Of a stretch of 64,000 bases of DNA, positions 41,521-50,571 are shown piece after piece. Below the pieces are notes generated by a model. The model was given only the letters and a program-made list of their open reading frames with translations, had not been told where the DNA came from and did not search any database. The stretch spans positions 3,968,001 through 4,032,000 of the forward strand of contig NZ_CP046507.1 in the NCBI RefSeq assembly GCF_009741445.1. Direction: 5' to 3'. Source of the DNA: Mycobacterium avium subsp. avium (GTDB lineage: Bacteria; Actinomycetota; Actinomycetes; Mycobacteriales; Mycobacteriaceae). Both the position numbers and the translations under genes were made by a program. Each line of letters starts with the position of its first letter. The stretch's first letter is position 1.

Positions 41521-43758
41521 TCAGCGCTGCGACGCGGCCAGCGCCTCGTTGAACGTCTTGCTCGGCCGCATCACGGCGGTGGTCTTCTCGCTGTCGGGCT
41601 GGTAGTAGCCGCCGATGTCGACCGGCCGGCCCTGCACCTCGGCGAGCTCCTCGACGATCCGCTGCTCGTTTTCGCCTAACGACTCGGCCAGCGCGGCGAA
41701 ATGCCGGCGCAGCTCGTCGTCGTCGTTTTGCGCGGCGAGCTCTTGGGCCCAGTACAGCGCCAGGTAGAACTGGCTGCCCCGGTTGTCGAGCTCTCCGGTC
41801 TTGCGCGACGGACTCTTGTTGTTCTCCAACAGCTTTCCGATGGCGGCATCCAGCGTCTTGCCCAGCAGCTTGGCCCGCTGGTTACCGGTCTTGATGCCGA
41901 TGTCTTCGAAACACGCTCCCAGAGCCAGGAATTCACCGAGGGAGTCCCAGCGCAGATGGTTCTCCTCGACGAGCTGGTGCACATGCTTGGGCGCCGACCC
42001 GCCGGCTCCGGTCTCATACATGCCGCCGCCGGACATCAACGGCACGATGGACAGCATCTTGGCGCTGGTGCCCAGCTCCAGGATGGGGAACAGGTCGGTG
42101 AGGTAGTCGCGCAGGATGTTTCCGGTGACGGCGATGGTGTCCTGGCCGCGCATGGCCCGTTCCAGGGTGTACCGCATGGCCCACACCTGCGGCATGATCT
42201 GGATGTGCAGGCCCTCGGTGTCGTGCTCCTTGAGGTATTCCTTGACCTTCTTGCACAGCTCGACCTCGTGCGGGCGTTCGGTGTCCAGCCAGAACACCGC
42301 CGTCATCCCCGAGTTGCGGGCCCGGGTGACGGCCAGCTTGACCCAGTCCCGGATCGGTTCGTCGCGCACGATCGGCATCCGCCAGATGTCGCCGGTCTCG
42401 ACGTTCTGGGTCAGCAGGACCTCCCCCGTGTCCAGGTCGACGATGTTGGCGACGCCGTCCTCGGGGATCTCGAATGTCTTGTCGTGCGAACCGTATTCCT
42501 CGGCCTGCTGCGCCATCAGCCCGACATTGGGCACCGTGCCCATGGTCGCCGGGTCGAACGCGCCGTGGGTTTTGCAGAAGTTGATGATCTCCTGGTAGAT
42601 CCGGGAAAAGGTGGACTCGGGGTTGACGGCCTTGGTGTCCTTCTGCCGCCCGTCGGCGCCGTACATCTTGCCGCCGGCGCGGATCATCGCCGGCATGGAC
42701 GCGTCCACGATCACGTCGCTGGGCGAGTGAAAGTTGGTGATGCCCTTGGCCGAATCGACCATGGCCAGCTCGGGCCGGTGCTCGTGGCAGGCGTGCAGGT
42801 CGCGGATGATCTCGTCGTGCAGCGACGCCGGCAGCGACTCGATCTTGCTGTACAGGTCGACCAGCCCGTTGTTGACGTCGACGCCGAGCTCGTCGAACAG
42901 CGCCTGATGCTTGGCGAAGGCCTCCTTGTAGAAGACCTTTACCGCGTGCCCGAAGACGATCGGGTGGCTGACCTTCATCATGGTCGCCTTGACGTGCAGC
43001 GAGAACATCACGCCGGTCTCGTAGGCGTCCTGCATCTGCTGCTCGTAGAACTCGACCAGGGCCTTCTTGCTCATGAACATCGAGTCGATGATGTCGCCGG
43101 TGCGCAGCGAGACCATCGGCTTGAGCACGATCGTCTTGCCGCTCTTGGTCTCCAGCTCCATCTTGACGTTGCGGGCGCGGTCCAGCGTCATCGACTTCTC
43201 GCCGTGGTAGAAGTCGCCGTGCTTCATGGTCGCGACGTGGGTGCGCGAGGCCGGCGACCACTCCGCCATGTGGTGCGGGTGCTTGCGGGCGTACTCCTTG
43301 ACCGCCTTGGGTGCGCGACGGTCCGAGTTGCCTTGCCGCAGAACGGGATTGACCGCACTGCCCAGGCACTTGGCGTAGCGCTCGCGGATCTCGCGGTCCT
43401 CGTCGGTCTTCGGGCTCTGCGGGAAGTCGGGGATCTTGTATCCCTTGCCCTGCAGCTCCTTGACGGCGGCGATCAGCTGGGGCACCGAGGCGCTGATGTT
43501 GGGCAGCTTGATGATGTTGGTGTCGGCCAGCTTGGTCAGCCGGCCCAGCTCGGCCAGGTTGTCCGGCACCCGCTGCTCTTCGGTCAGGTGCTCGGGGAAC
43601 TCGGCCAGGATGCGGGCCGCGACCGAGATGTCGCTGGTCTTGATCTCGATGCCCGCCGGTTCGGCGAAGGCCCGCACGATCGGCAGGAACGCGTAGGTCG
43701 CCAGCAGCGGCGCCTCGTCGGTCAGCGTGTAGATGACGGTCGGCTTCTCGGCGCTCAC
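41521..43758 (-). CDS. icd2: NADP-dependent isocitrate dehydrogenase, monomeric type
   Basis: A 745-aa monomeric isocitrate dehydrogenase, a family unrelated in sequence to the dimeric enzyme but catalysing the same reaction. The start SAEKPTVIYTLTDEAPLLATY and the block RQGNSDRRAP are hallmarks. Its M. tuberculosis orthologue is Rv0066c, placed far away in that genome. GGGAGAGGGACC precedes the GTG at 43758 and gives a strong ribosome site. It is first of the icd2-icd1 operon. Confidence 0.95.
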   Translation of the reverse strand: MSAEKPTVIYTLTDEAPLLATYAFLPIVRAFAEPAGIEIKTSDISVAARILAEFPEHLTEEQRVPDNLAELGRLTKLADTNIIKLPNISASVPQLIAAVKELQGKGYKIPDFPQSPKTDEDREIRERYAKCLGSAVNPVLRQGNSDRRAPKAVKEYARKHPHHMAEWSPASRTHVATMKHGDFYHGEKSMTLDRARNVKMELETKSGKTIVLKPMVSLRTGDIIDSMFMSKKALVEFYEQQMQDAYETGVMFSLHVKATMMKVSHPIVFGHAVKVFYKEAFAKHQALFDELGVDVNNGLVDLYSKIESLPASLHDEIIRDLHACHEHRPELAMVDSAKGITNFHSPSDVIVDASMPAMIRAGGKMYGADGRQKDTKAVNPESTFSRIYQEIINFCKTHGAFDPATMGTVPNVGLMAQQAEEYGSHDKTFEIPEDGVANIVDLDTGEVLLTQNVETGDIWRMPIVRDEPIRDWVKLAVTRARNSGMTAVFWLDTERPHEVELCKKVKEYLKEHDTEGLHIQIMPQVWAMRYTLERAMRGQDTIAVTGNILRDYLTDLFPILELGTSAKMLSIVPLMSGGGMYETGAGGSAPKHVHQLVEENHLRWDSLGEFLALGACFEDIGIKTGNQRAKLLGKTLDAAIGKLLENNKSPSRKTGELDNRGSQFYLALYWAQELAAQNDDDELRRHFAALAESLGENEQRIVEELAEVQGRPVDIGGYYQPDSEKTTAVMRPSKTFNEALAASQR

Positions 43759-43925
43759 GGTCCCTCTCCCGGCGTCAATGATGGGTTCGCATTGTGGGGC
43801 TCAGCAATCTATCTGCCACGTTATCAAGGGTGTTTGGACAGGTGTCGGGGCGCGTCTGCCCGCTTCACCGCCGGCTCACCGCCGGGTCGTCACCGGGGAG
43901 TTGGCACCGGGTCGGCACAGTAAGA

Positions 43926-43931
43926 TAGTCT
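43926..43931 (+). promoter_or_regulatory. -10 box of the SAM-IV/metC transcript
   Basis: TAGTCT is followed by 7 bases and then the G at 43939 that begins the SAM-IV aptamer. TTGGCA at 43901-43906 may be a -35 element, with a rather long 19-base spacer. Confidence 0.6.
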
Positions 43932-43938
43932 TTGTATC

Positions 43939-44061
43939 GGTCATGAGCGCCAGCATCAAGCCCCGGCTTGCTGGCCGGCAACCCTCCAACCGCGGTGGGG
44001 TGCCCCGGGTGATGACCAGGTTGAGTAGCCACCACAACCGGCTATCCGGCAAGCGCGGGTC
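43939..44061 (+). ncRNA. SAM-IV riboswitch
   Basis: This 123-base stretch closely follows the SAM-IV aptamer known upstream of methionine genes in mycobacteria. It begins GGTCATGAGCGCCAGC, has GCCGGCAACCCTCCAACCGC, then GGGTGATGACCAGGTTGAGT, and ends GGCAAGCGCGGGTC. The opening GGTCATGAG pairs with the later GTGATGACC to close P1. S-adenosylmethionine binding should lower expression of metC and metX. The aptamer is followed by about 165 bases before the metC start. Confidence 0.92.
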
Positions 44062-44097
44062 CGCCATGACGGGCCCCTGAGCAGACAGGGAAACGTG

Positions 44098-44157
44098 ATG
44101 CGCATTCACTCGGTTCATCGGCAAGCTCGATCGCGCCCGCGCGTGCGTCGCTGCTGA
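44098..44157 (+). CDS. Possible leader peptide ending Arg-Arg-Cys
   Basis: A 19-codon frame reading MRIHSVHRQARSRPRVRRC, then TGA. AGGGA at 44087-44091 lies 6 bases before the ATG, a better ribosome site than that of metC. It lies between the SAM-IV aptamer and metC. Short actinobacterial leader frames with R-x-H, many arginines and a terminal cysteine are known ahead of sulfur-assimilation genes and act as attenuators. Translation is inferred only; an adjacent GTG at 44095 is an alternative start. Confidence 0.45.
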   Translation: MRIHSVHRQARSRPRVRRC

Positions 44158-44175
44158 CGGCTGCCCGCCGGATTC

Positions 44176-44209
44176 TTCTTCCGACTTCTTCCGACCGACT
44201 TCTTCCGAC
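44176..44209 (+). repeat. Three copies of TTCTTCCGAC before metC
   Basis: The 10-base unit TTCTTCCGAC occurs at 44176-44185, 44186-44195 and 44200-44209, just upstream of the metC start. It adds a pyrimidine-rich segment to the leader. Confidence 0.8.
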
Positions 44210-44226
44210 CGAGAGAAAGCACCCCC

Positions 44227-45597
44227 GTGAGCTCCGAGAACACCGATCACGACACCGACCCCAGCGCGCACTGGTCGTTCGAGACCAAGCAGGTGCACGC
44301 CGGCCAGCACCCCGACTCGGCCACCAACGCCCGGGCCCTGCCGATCTACCAGACCACGTCGTACACCTTCGACGACACCACCCACGCCGCCGCCCTGTTC
44401 GGGCTGGAGGTGCCGGGCAACATCTACACCCGGATCGGCAACCCGACCACCGACGTCGTCGAGCAGCGCATCGCCGCGCTGGAGGGCGGGGTGGCGGCGC
44501 TGTTTCTGAGCTCCGGGCAGGCCGCTGAGACTTTCGCCATATTGAACCTGGCAAGTGCCGGAGATCACATCGTCTCCAGCCCGCGGCTCTACGGCGGCAC
44601 CTACAACCTGTTCCACTATTCGCTGGCCAAGCTCGGTATCGAGGTCAGCTTCGTGGAGGATCCCGACGACCTGGATTCCTGGCAGGCCGCGGTCCGGCCG
44701 AACACCAAGGCGTTCTTCGCCGAGACCATCTCCAACCCGCAGATCGACATCCTGGACATCCCCGGCGTCTCGGGCGTCGCCCACGCCAACGGCGTGCCGC
44801 TGATCGTCGACAACACCATCGCCACGCCGTACCTGATCCAGCCGTTCGCGCACGGCGCCGACATCGTGGTGCACTCGGCCACCAAGTACCTCGGCGGTCA
44901 CGGCTCGGCGATCGCCGGCGTGATCGTCGACGGCGGCACCTTCGACTGGACGCAGGGCCGGTTCCCGGGCTTCACCACCCCCGACCCGAGCTACCACGGC
45001 GTGGTGTTCGCGGAGCTGGGCCCGCCGGCGTACGCGCTCAAGGCCCGCGTGCAGTTGCTGCGCGACCTCGGTTCGGCCGCGGCGCCGTTCAACGCGTTCC
45101 TGGTCGCCCAGGGCATCGAGACGCTGAGCCTGCGCATGGAGCGGCACGTCGCCAACGCGCAGCGGGTGGCCGAGTTCCTGGCCTCTCATGACGGCGTGCT
45201 GTCGGTGAACTACGCGGGACTGCCCGGCTCGCCGTGGCACGAGCGGGCAAAGAAGCTGGCGCCCAAGGGAACCGGGGCGGTGCTGTCGTTCGAGTTGGCC
45301 GGCGGGGTGGAGGCCGGCAAGGCGTTCGTGAACGCGCTGAAGCTGCACAGCCACGTCGCCAACATCGGCGACGTCCGCTCGCTGGTCATTCACCCGGCCT
45401 CGACCACGCACGCCCAGCTGTCCCCGGCCGAGCAGCTGAGCACCGGGGTCAGCCCGGGGCTGGTGCGGCTGGCGGTCGGCATCGAGGGAATCGACGACAT
45501 CCTGGCCGACCTGGAGCTCGGCTTCGCCGCGGCCGCCAAATTCGGTGCGAACGCGGGCACCTCCGGCGCCGACCCGCACGCCGTGGCGGCGTTCTGA
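44227..45597 (+). CDS. metC: O-acetylhomoserine sulfhydrylase
   Basis: A 456-aa PLP enzyme that makes homocysteine from O-acetylhomoserine and sulfide, orthologous to Rv3340. PLP binds K220 in HSATKYLGGHG; NIYTRIGNPTTDV, SSGQAAET and VDNTIATPYL are Cys/Met-metabolism blocks. The GTG at 44227 follows GAGAGAAAG. A SAM-IV riboswitch upstream and metX 11 bases downstream show a methionine operon. The symbol metC is the mycobacterial usage; metY or metZ would be used elsewhere. Confidence 0.93.
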   Translation: MSSENTDHDTDPSAHWSFETKQVHAGQHPDSATNARALPIYQTTSYTFDDTTHAAALFGLEVPGNIYTRIGNPTTDVVEQRIAALEGGVAALFLSSGQAAETFAILNLASAGDHIVSSPRLYGGTYNLFHYSLAKLGIEVSFVEDPDDLDSWQAAVRPNTKAFFAETISNPQIDILDIPGVSGVAHANGVPLIVDNTIATPYLIQPFAHGADIVVHSATKYLGGHGSAIAGVIVDGGTFDWTQGRFPGFTTPDPSYHGVVFAELGPPAYALKARVQLLRDLGSAAAPFNAFLVAQGIETLSLRMERHVANAQRVAEFLASHDGVLSVNYAGLPGSPWHERAKKLAPKGTGAVLSFELAGGVEAGKAFVNALKLHSHVANIGDVRSLVIHPASTTHAQLSPAEQLSTGVSPGLVRLAVGIEGIDDILADLELGFAAAAKFGANAGTSGADPHAVAAF

Positions 45598-45608
45598 CGG
45601 ACCCGGCC

Positions 45609-46787
45609 ATGACCATCCCCGACGTTCCCACCCAGACGCTGCCCGACGAAGGCGAAATCGGCTTCGTCCACATCGGCTCGCTGACCACTGAGGCCGGCGC
45701 GGTGATCGACGACGTGCACATCGCCGTGCAGCGCTGGGGCGAGTTGTCGCCGACGCGGGACAACGTGGTGGTGGTGCTGCACGCGCTGACCGGTGACTCA
45801 CATGTCACCGGGCCGGCCGGGCCCGGGCATCCCACCGGCGGCTGGTGGGACGAGATGGTCGGGCCGGGCGCGCCGATCGACACCGACCGCTGGTGCGCGG
45901 TGGCCACCAACGTGCTGGGGGGTTGCCGCGGTTCCACCGGCCCGAGCTCGCGGACCCGCGACGGAAAGCCTTGGGGCTCAAGGTTTCCCCGGATCTCGAT
46001 TCGCGACCAGGTGGAGGCCGACATCGCGGCGCTGGCCGCGCTGGGCATCGACGAGGTGGCCGCCGTGGTGGGTGGATCCATGGGCGGCGCAAGGGCTTTG
46101 GAATGGATCGTCGGTCACCCGAGCCGGGTGCGGGCGGGGCTGCTGCTGGCGGTGGGCGCGCGCGCGACCGCCGATCAGATCGGCACCCAGTGCACCCAGA
46201 TCGCGGCGATCAAATCCGATCCGAATTGGCAGGGCGGCGATTATCACGACACCGGGCGCACGCCCGACGCCGGGCTGGCGATCGCGCGGCGCTTCGCGCA
46301 TCTGACCTACCGCGGCGAGGTCGAGCTCGACACCCGGTTCGGCAACGACGCGCAGCTCGACGAGGATCCCGCCAACGGCGGCCGGTACGCGGTGCAGAGT
46401 TATCTGGAGTACCAGGGCGTCAAGTTGGTGGAGCGGTTCGACGCGGGCAGCTACGTGGTGTTGACCGAGGCGCTGAACAGTCACGACGTCGGCCGGGCCC
46501 GCGGCGGGGTGCGCAAGGCGTTGCGCAGCTGCCCGGTGCCGGTGGTGGTGGGCGGCATTACGTCGGACCGGCTGTACCCGCTGCGTCTGCAGCAGGAGCT
46601 GGCCGAGCAGCTGCCGGGCTGCGCCGAGCTGCAGGTCGTCGACTCCATCTGCGGGCACGACGGGTTCCTGGTGGAGTCCGAGGCGGTCGGCGAAATGATC
46701 CGCAAGACACTGCTGTTGGCCGGTTCGCAGAGCGCCGGCCCGGGCGGTGCCGGCCCGGGGAGCAGGAAAGGCACGACCCGCCGGTGA
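45609..46787 (+). CDS. metX: Homoserine O-acetyltransferase
   Basis: A 392-aa alpha/beta-hydrolase-fold enzyme that acetylates homoserine with acetyl-CoA, giving the substrate of the preceding enzyme. It is called metA in M. tuberculosis (Rv3341). The nucleophile is S158 in GGSMGGARALEW, NVLGGCRGSTGPSS is the homoserine-binding block, and GHDGF near the end has the catalytic histidine. The ATG at 45609 is set by the family-like N-terminus. Its stop overlaps the next gene's GTG by four bases. Confidence 0.94.
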   Translation: MTIPDVPTQTLPDEGEIGFVHIGSLTTEAGAVIDDVHIAVQRWGELSPTRDNVVVVLHALTGDSHVTGPAGPGHPTGGWWDEMVGPGAPIDTDRWCAVATNVLGGCRGSTGPSSRTRDGKPWGSRFPRISIRDQVEADIAALAALGIDEVAAVVGGSMGGARALEWIVGHPSRVRAGLLLAVGARATADQIGTQCTQIAAIKSDPNWQGGDYHDTGRTPDAGLAIARRFAHLTYRGEVELDTRFGNDAQLDEDPANGGRYAVQSYLEYQGVKLVERFDAGSYVVLTEALNSHDVGRARGGVRKALRSCPVPVVVGGITSDRLYPLRLQQELAEQLPGCAELQVVDSICGHDGFLVESEAVGEMIRKTLLLAGSQSAGPGGAGPGSRKGTTRR

Positions 46788-47515
46788 CCCGCTCGCGCCA
46801 CGACCGCTCCCTCTCGTTCGGCTCGGCGGCCGCAGCCTACGAGCGTGGGCGGCCCTCCTATCCGCCGGAGGCGATCGACTGGCTGCTGCCGGTCGGCGCG
46901 CGTCAGGTGCTCGACCTCGGCGCGGGCACCGGCAAGCTGACCACTCGGCTGGTGGAACGCGGCCTGGACGTGGTGGCCGTCGACCCGATTCCGGACATGC
47001 TGGAGGTGTTGCGGAGCTCGCTGCCCGAGACCCGGGCGCTGCTGGGCACCGCCGAAGAAATCCCGTTGGAAGACAACAGCGTTGACGTGGTGTTGGTGGC
47101 GCAGGCCTGGCATTGGGTGGATCCGGAGCGGGCGATTCCGGAGGTGGCCCGGGTGCTGCGGCCCGGCGGGCGGCTCGGCCTGGTGTGGAACACCCGCGAC
47201 GAGCGGCTGGGCTGGGTGCGCGAACTGGGCCGCATCATCGGAAGCGACGGCGACGGCCGCACCCACGTGGTGCTGCCCGAGCCGTTCACCGACCTGGCGC
47301 ACCATGAGGTCGAGTGGACGAATTACCTTACGCCGCAAGCATTGATCGACCTGGTGGCGTCGCGCAGCTACTGCATCACCTCGCCGACCGAGGTGCGCAC
47401 CCGAACCCTGGACCAGGTCCGCCACCTGCTGGCCACGCATCCGGCGCTGGCGAATTCGACCGGCCTGGCGCTGCCCTATGTCACCCGGTGCACCCGGGCG
47501 ACGCTGGCCGGCTGA
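46784..47515 (+). CDS. SAM-dependent methyltransferase (Rv3342-like)
   Basis: A 243-aa class I methyltransferase orthologous to Rv3342. The SAM-binding motif VLDLGAGTG is at 42-50, with VDPIPDML and the acidic follow-up AEEIPLEDNSVDVV; AQAWHWVDPE is typical of the Methyltransf_11/25 group. The acceptor is unknown. It is translationally coupled to metX (GTGA), so it belongs to the methionine operon. Confidence 0.88.
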   Translation: MTRSRHDRSLSFGSAAAAYERGRPSYPPEAIDWLLPVGARQVLDLGAGTGKLTTRLVERGLDVVAVDPIPDMLEVLRSSLPETRALLGTAEEIPLEDNSVDVVLVAQAWHWVDPERAIPEVARVLRPGGRLGLVWNTRDERLGWVRELGRIIGSDGDGRTHVVLPEPFTDLAHHEVEWTNYLTPQALIDLVASRSYCITSPTEVRTRTLDQVRHLLATHPALANSTGLALPYVTRCTRATLAG

Positions 47516-47523
47516 GCGCCGGG

Positions 47524-48918
47524 TCAATCGGGTTCGTCCCCGTCGTCGTCGCCGTCGTCGTCTTCACCCCCGTTCTCCCCGCGGAGGAGTTTTTCGGGGT
47601 GGTGGAAGGTGTTGGTGCGGGGTTGGTTTCGGTCTAGGTGGGGTGGTGGGAGCCATTGGGTTTCGCCGCGTGTGTTTTTGTGGGTGGTCCAGGCGCCGGG
47701 TTGCAGGAGGCGGTGGTGGGGTCCGCAGGCGAAGGTCAGGTCGTTGATGTTGGTGGTGTGGCAGGTGGCGTAGTCGGTGCAGTGGTGCACTTCGGCGTAG
47801 TAGCCGGGGACGGTGCAGCCGGGGGCGGTGCAGCCGCGGTCTTTGGCGTATAACACGATGCGCTGTGCGGGGGAGGCCAGGCGTTTGGTGTGATACAGGG
47901 CCAGGGCTTTGCCGTGGTCGAAGATCGCGAGGTAGTGGTGGGCGTGCCGGGATAGCCGGATCACATCGGACATGGGCAGCAGGGTGCCCCCGCCGGTGAG
48001 GCCCCGCCCGGCGGCGGTTTCGAGGTCGGCCAGGGTGGTGGTGACGATGATGGAGGCCGGTAGCCCGTTGTGTTGGCCGAGGTTTCCTGAGGCCAGCAGG
48101 GCGCGCAGGCCGGCCAGCAGCCCATCGTGGTTGCGCTGGGCCGCCGAGCGGGTGTCCCCGTCGATGGCCTGCTCGGTAGGCGTGCCGTCCACGCACGGGT
48201 TTTCGTCGAGGGGGTTGCACATGCCGGGGGCGGCGAGTTTGGCCAGCACGGCTTCGAGGGTGGCACGTAGTTCGGGGGTCAGTAGTCCGCGGAGTTCGGA
48301 CATGCCGTCGGCGTGTTGGTTGCCGAGGGTGAGGCTGCGGCGGCGGGCGCGGTCTTCGTCGCGGTAGAGGCCGTCGGGGTTGAGGCAATCGGCCAGCGTG
48401 CCGGCCAACGCGGCGAGGTGTTCGGGCCGATACCGGGTGCCTTCCCTGGCCAGGTCGGTTTCGGCGCGCTCGCGGGTTGCCTGGTCGATCCAGCCGGGCA
48501 GCTGGTGGCAGAACTTACGGATCACGGCCACCTGCTCGGGACCCAACGACCCCTCTCGTTGCCGCGCGGCGGTGGCCGCCAGCAGCGGCGGCAACGGTTC
48601 CCCGGTCAGCCCGACGCGGGGGCTCAGGTCGGCGGCGGTGTGTACCCGCCGGGCGGCCTCGGCGCGGCTGATCAGGGTGGCCTCGGCGATCGCGTGCGAA
48701 AGCCGGCCACCCAACTCCGCCGGGCTGGCGTCGCGGGCCAGCGCGTTGATCAGTGGATGCTCGACCGCGGGCAGCCGCCGGCGCAGTTCCTCGCAGCGGG
48801 TCAGCAACGCCAACTTCTCGCGCGTGGCCAACGCGGCGTAGTCGCAGTCGAGCAGATCGTCCAAGGCGGCATCGATGGCGTCGAACGCCGCCGACACCGC
48901 CTCCCGATCACTACTCAT
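47524..48918 (-). CDS. 13E12-family DUF222/HNH protein
   Basis: A 464-aa member of the same family as the gene at 21203-22450, but distantly related to it. The DUF222 region (about 1-330) is followed by an HNH-like domain with CTAPGC, VHHCTDYATC and CGPHHRLL. The tail is acidic (ENGGEDDDGDDDG). The ATG at 48918 has TAGTTT 7 bases upstream; an upstream start at 48948 would lie before this promoter. It sits next to the IS110-type element. Confidence 0.85.
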   Translation of the reverse strand: MSSDREAVSAAFDAIDAALDDLLDCDYAALATREKLALLTRCEELRRRLPAVEHPLINALARDASPAELGGRLSHAIAEATLISRAEAARRVHTAADLSPRVGLTGEPLPPLLAATAARQREGSLGPEQVAVIRKFCHQLPGWIDQATRERAETDLAREGTRYRPEHLAALAGTLADCLNPDGLYRDEDRARRRSLTLGNQHADGMSELRGLLTPELRATLEAVLAKLAAPGMCNPLDENPCVDGTPTEQAIDGDTRSAAQRNHDGLLAGLRALLASGNLGQHNGLPASIIVTTTLADLETAAGRGLTGGGTLLPMSDVIRLSRHAHHYLAIFDHGKALALYHTKRLASPAQRIVLYAKDRGCTAPGCTVPGYYAEVHHCTDYATCHTTNINDLTFACGPHHRLLQPGAWTTHKNTRGETQWLPPPHLDRNQPRTNTFHHPEKLLRGENGGEDDDGDDDGDEPD

Positions 48919-48925
48919 ACCTCGC

Positions 48926-48931
48926 AAACTA
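48926..48931 (-). promoter_or_regulatory. -10 box of the second 13E12 gene
   Basis: TAGTTT on the minus strand ends 7 bases before the ATG at 48918, consistent with a leaderless mRNA. Confidence 0.55.
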
Positions 48932-49158
48932 GGCGAGCCCACCGACATTTAGGTTTAGTGGGCGTCCGCGGACGGCCGAGGCCACCGACCGGAACACCTG
49001 GTGATTCCTGATTTTTGAGTGGTCGTCCGCGGCGCGTCTCAGGTGCCGACCGGTGTCCCTGTTCGGGAACTTGGAGCCGCTCGGGAGCGGACTTCTGCTT
49101 GCGGAATGTCTGGGCCATGCCCGTCGGAGCCGGGGACTGACCTGGATCCGTCGAAAGG
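48932..49158 (+). ncRNA. Candidate bridge RNA region of the IS110 element
   Basis: IS110-type elements carry a structured noncoding end whose bridge RNA guides the recombinase to target and donor DNA. This 227-base stretch upstream of the transposase is the natural place for it. It has a perfect 12-bp palindrome (48963-48974), GTCCGCGG again near 49025, a TCCC/GGGA hairpin near 49056 and a CCGCT/AGCGG hairpin at 49077-49090. The left end of the element and the RNA limits cannot be fixed from one copy. Confidence 0.35.
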
Positions 49159-50571
49159 ATGTGCGTGGAACTGATTTTGGGTATCGACGTGGCGTGCCGG
49201 GCTGCTCATCAAGCATCGCTGGCCCGTCCCGATGGGACGTATGTGTGGACCGGACGAAAGTTCTTCACCCGGCCCGCCGACCTCGAAAAGCTCTGGAAAG
49301 TAATCGGACTCAGCGAGCAAGACACCGTGCGGGTGGTGATGGAGCCCACCCGCAACGCATGGGTTCCGCTGGCATCCTGGTTTCGTCATCACGGCGCCCG
49401 GATCTCGATGGTGCCCACCACCCAGTCAGCAGACCTGCGCGCCTACTACTCCAAGCACACCAAAAATGACCATCTGGACTCCAAGCTGTTGGCCCGGTTG
49501 CCCTTGCTGCATCCAGAGGGGCTGCGTGACCACAGCGGCGACGGGCCCGGCGAACCGCTGCGGCGCCTGGTCAAGATCCGCTCCTCGATCGTCAAGCGCC
49601 GCACCGCAGTCTTCCAGCGCCTTGACGCCCAGCTCGAGCTCCTCGGTCCAGCCTGGTACGACGCGCTGGGATCCAACTATGGCAAGGCCGCGCTGGCACT
49701 GCTGGCCCGCTACGCCGACCCGCACAGCCTGATCCGTCTCGGCCATGCCCGCCTGACCCGCTTCCTGATCCGCCACTCCCGCGGCGCCTGGCGCGAACCA
49801 CACGCCACCCTGCTGTTGACCGCCGCCCAAGAATCGCTGCAGCTATGGGGATCTGGCGCTAATGCCCGCATCGACTTCGCCGAACTGGCCGCCGACATCG
49901 CTACCGAAGCCGAGCAAGCCCAGATGCTCACCGAGCAGATCGACGACCTCGACGAGCGCGCCGCCAACCTCTACGCCGAGGCCGACCCGCGCGGCATCAT
50001 CGCCTCAGCACCCGGCGTCGGGCCCGTCACCTGTGCGGTCATCGCCGGCCGCATCGGCGACCCGCACCGGTTCCACTCCCTAGCCGCCATCCGCGCCTAC
50101 TCCGGCCTCGTCCCCAAGGTCAACCAGTCCGGACAAGCAGAACAGCGCCACGGACTCACCAAAGCCGGTGACCCGCTGCTGCGCGAAGCCCTCTTCGCCG
50201 CCGCTGACCAAGCCCGCAAGAGCGACCCGCAACTGGCCGCGAAATACAAACGCCTGATGAGCACCGAGCGCCACCACGATTCGGCGATCTGCCACATTGC
50301 CACCATCCTGCTCACCCGCATCGCCACCTGCTGGCGCGCCGGAGCGCACTACGTGCTGCGCGACACCGACGGACGACCCATCACCTTCGAAGAAGGACGC
50401 CGCATCGTCCGCGCCCACCACACCGTCGACAAGAAGACTCGCATCAACGCTGCCTCCAAGCGCTACTCCCAGCGCCAAAAAGGCAGGACGGGCCGGGAAC
50501 AACAGGAGTCGCTACGCGCTCCAATTCACCGGCCCGTCCACCCCAGCATAAAACCCACCGAAGTAGCTTGA
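49159..50571 (+). mobile_element. IS110-family transposase
   Basis: A 470-aa DEDD recombinase of the IS110 family. The RuvC-like site is complete: D10 (GIDVA), E62 (VMEPTRNAW), D104 and D107 (KNDHLDSK). After a coiled-coil-like middle part (AEQAQMLTEQIDDLDERAANL) comes the transposase_20 domain with APGVGPVTCAVIAG, AYSGLVPKVNQSG, whose serine at 323 is the probable nucleophile, and GDPLLREALF. The frame is intact, so the element may be active. Family members usually lack terminal inverted repeats and none were found, so the boundaries are open. Confidence 0.9.

Larger units (their letters stand above)
43759..44226. other. Divergent regulatory region icd2/metC
   Basis: A 468-base gap without a full gene. 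On the minus strand it holds the icd2 leader and a TAGATT box at 43806-43811. On the plus strand it holds the promoter and SAM-IV riboswitch of metC, a possible 19-codon leader frame and a TTCTTCCGAC repeat; these are listed separately. Confidence 0.7.

Noticed and set aside
41701..43923. A 740-codon plus-strand frame opposite icd2
   Set aside because: It is antisense to a well-conserved enzyme, with low-complexity Gly/Val/His/Arg content typical of shadows.
44066..44080. Four-codon frame ATGACGGGCCCCTGA after the SAM-IV aptamer
   Set aside because: It has no ribosome site of its own and lies in a GC-rich pairing region; probably chance.
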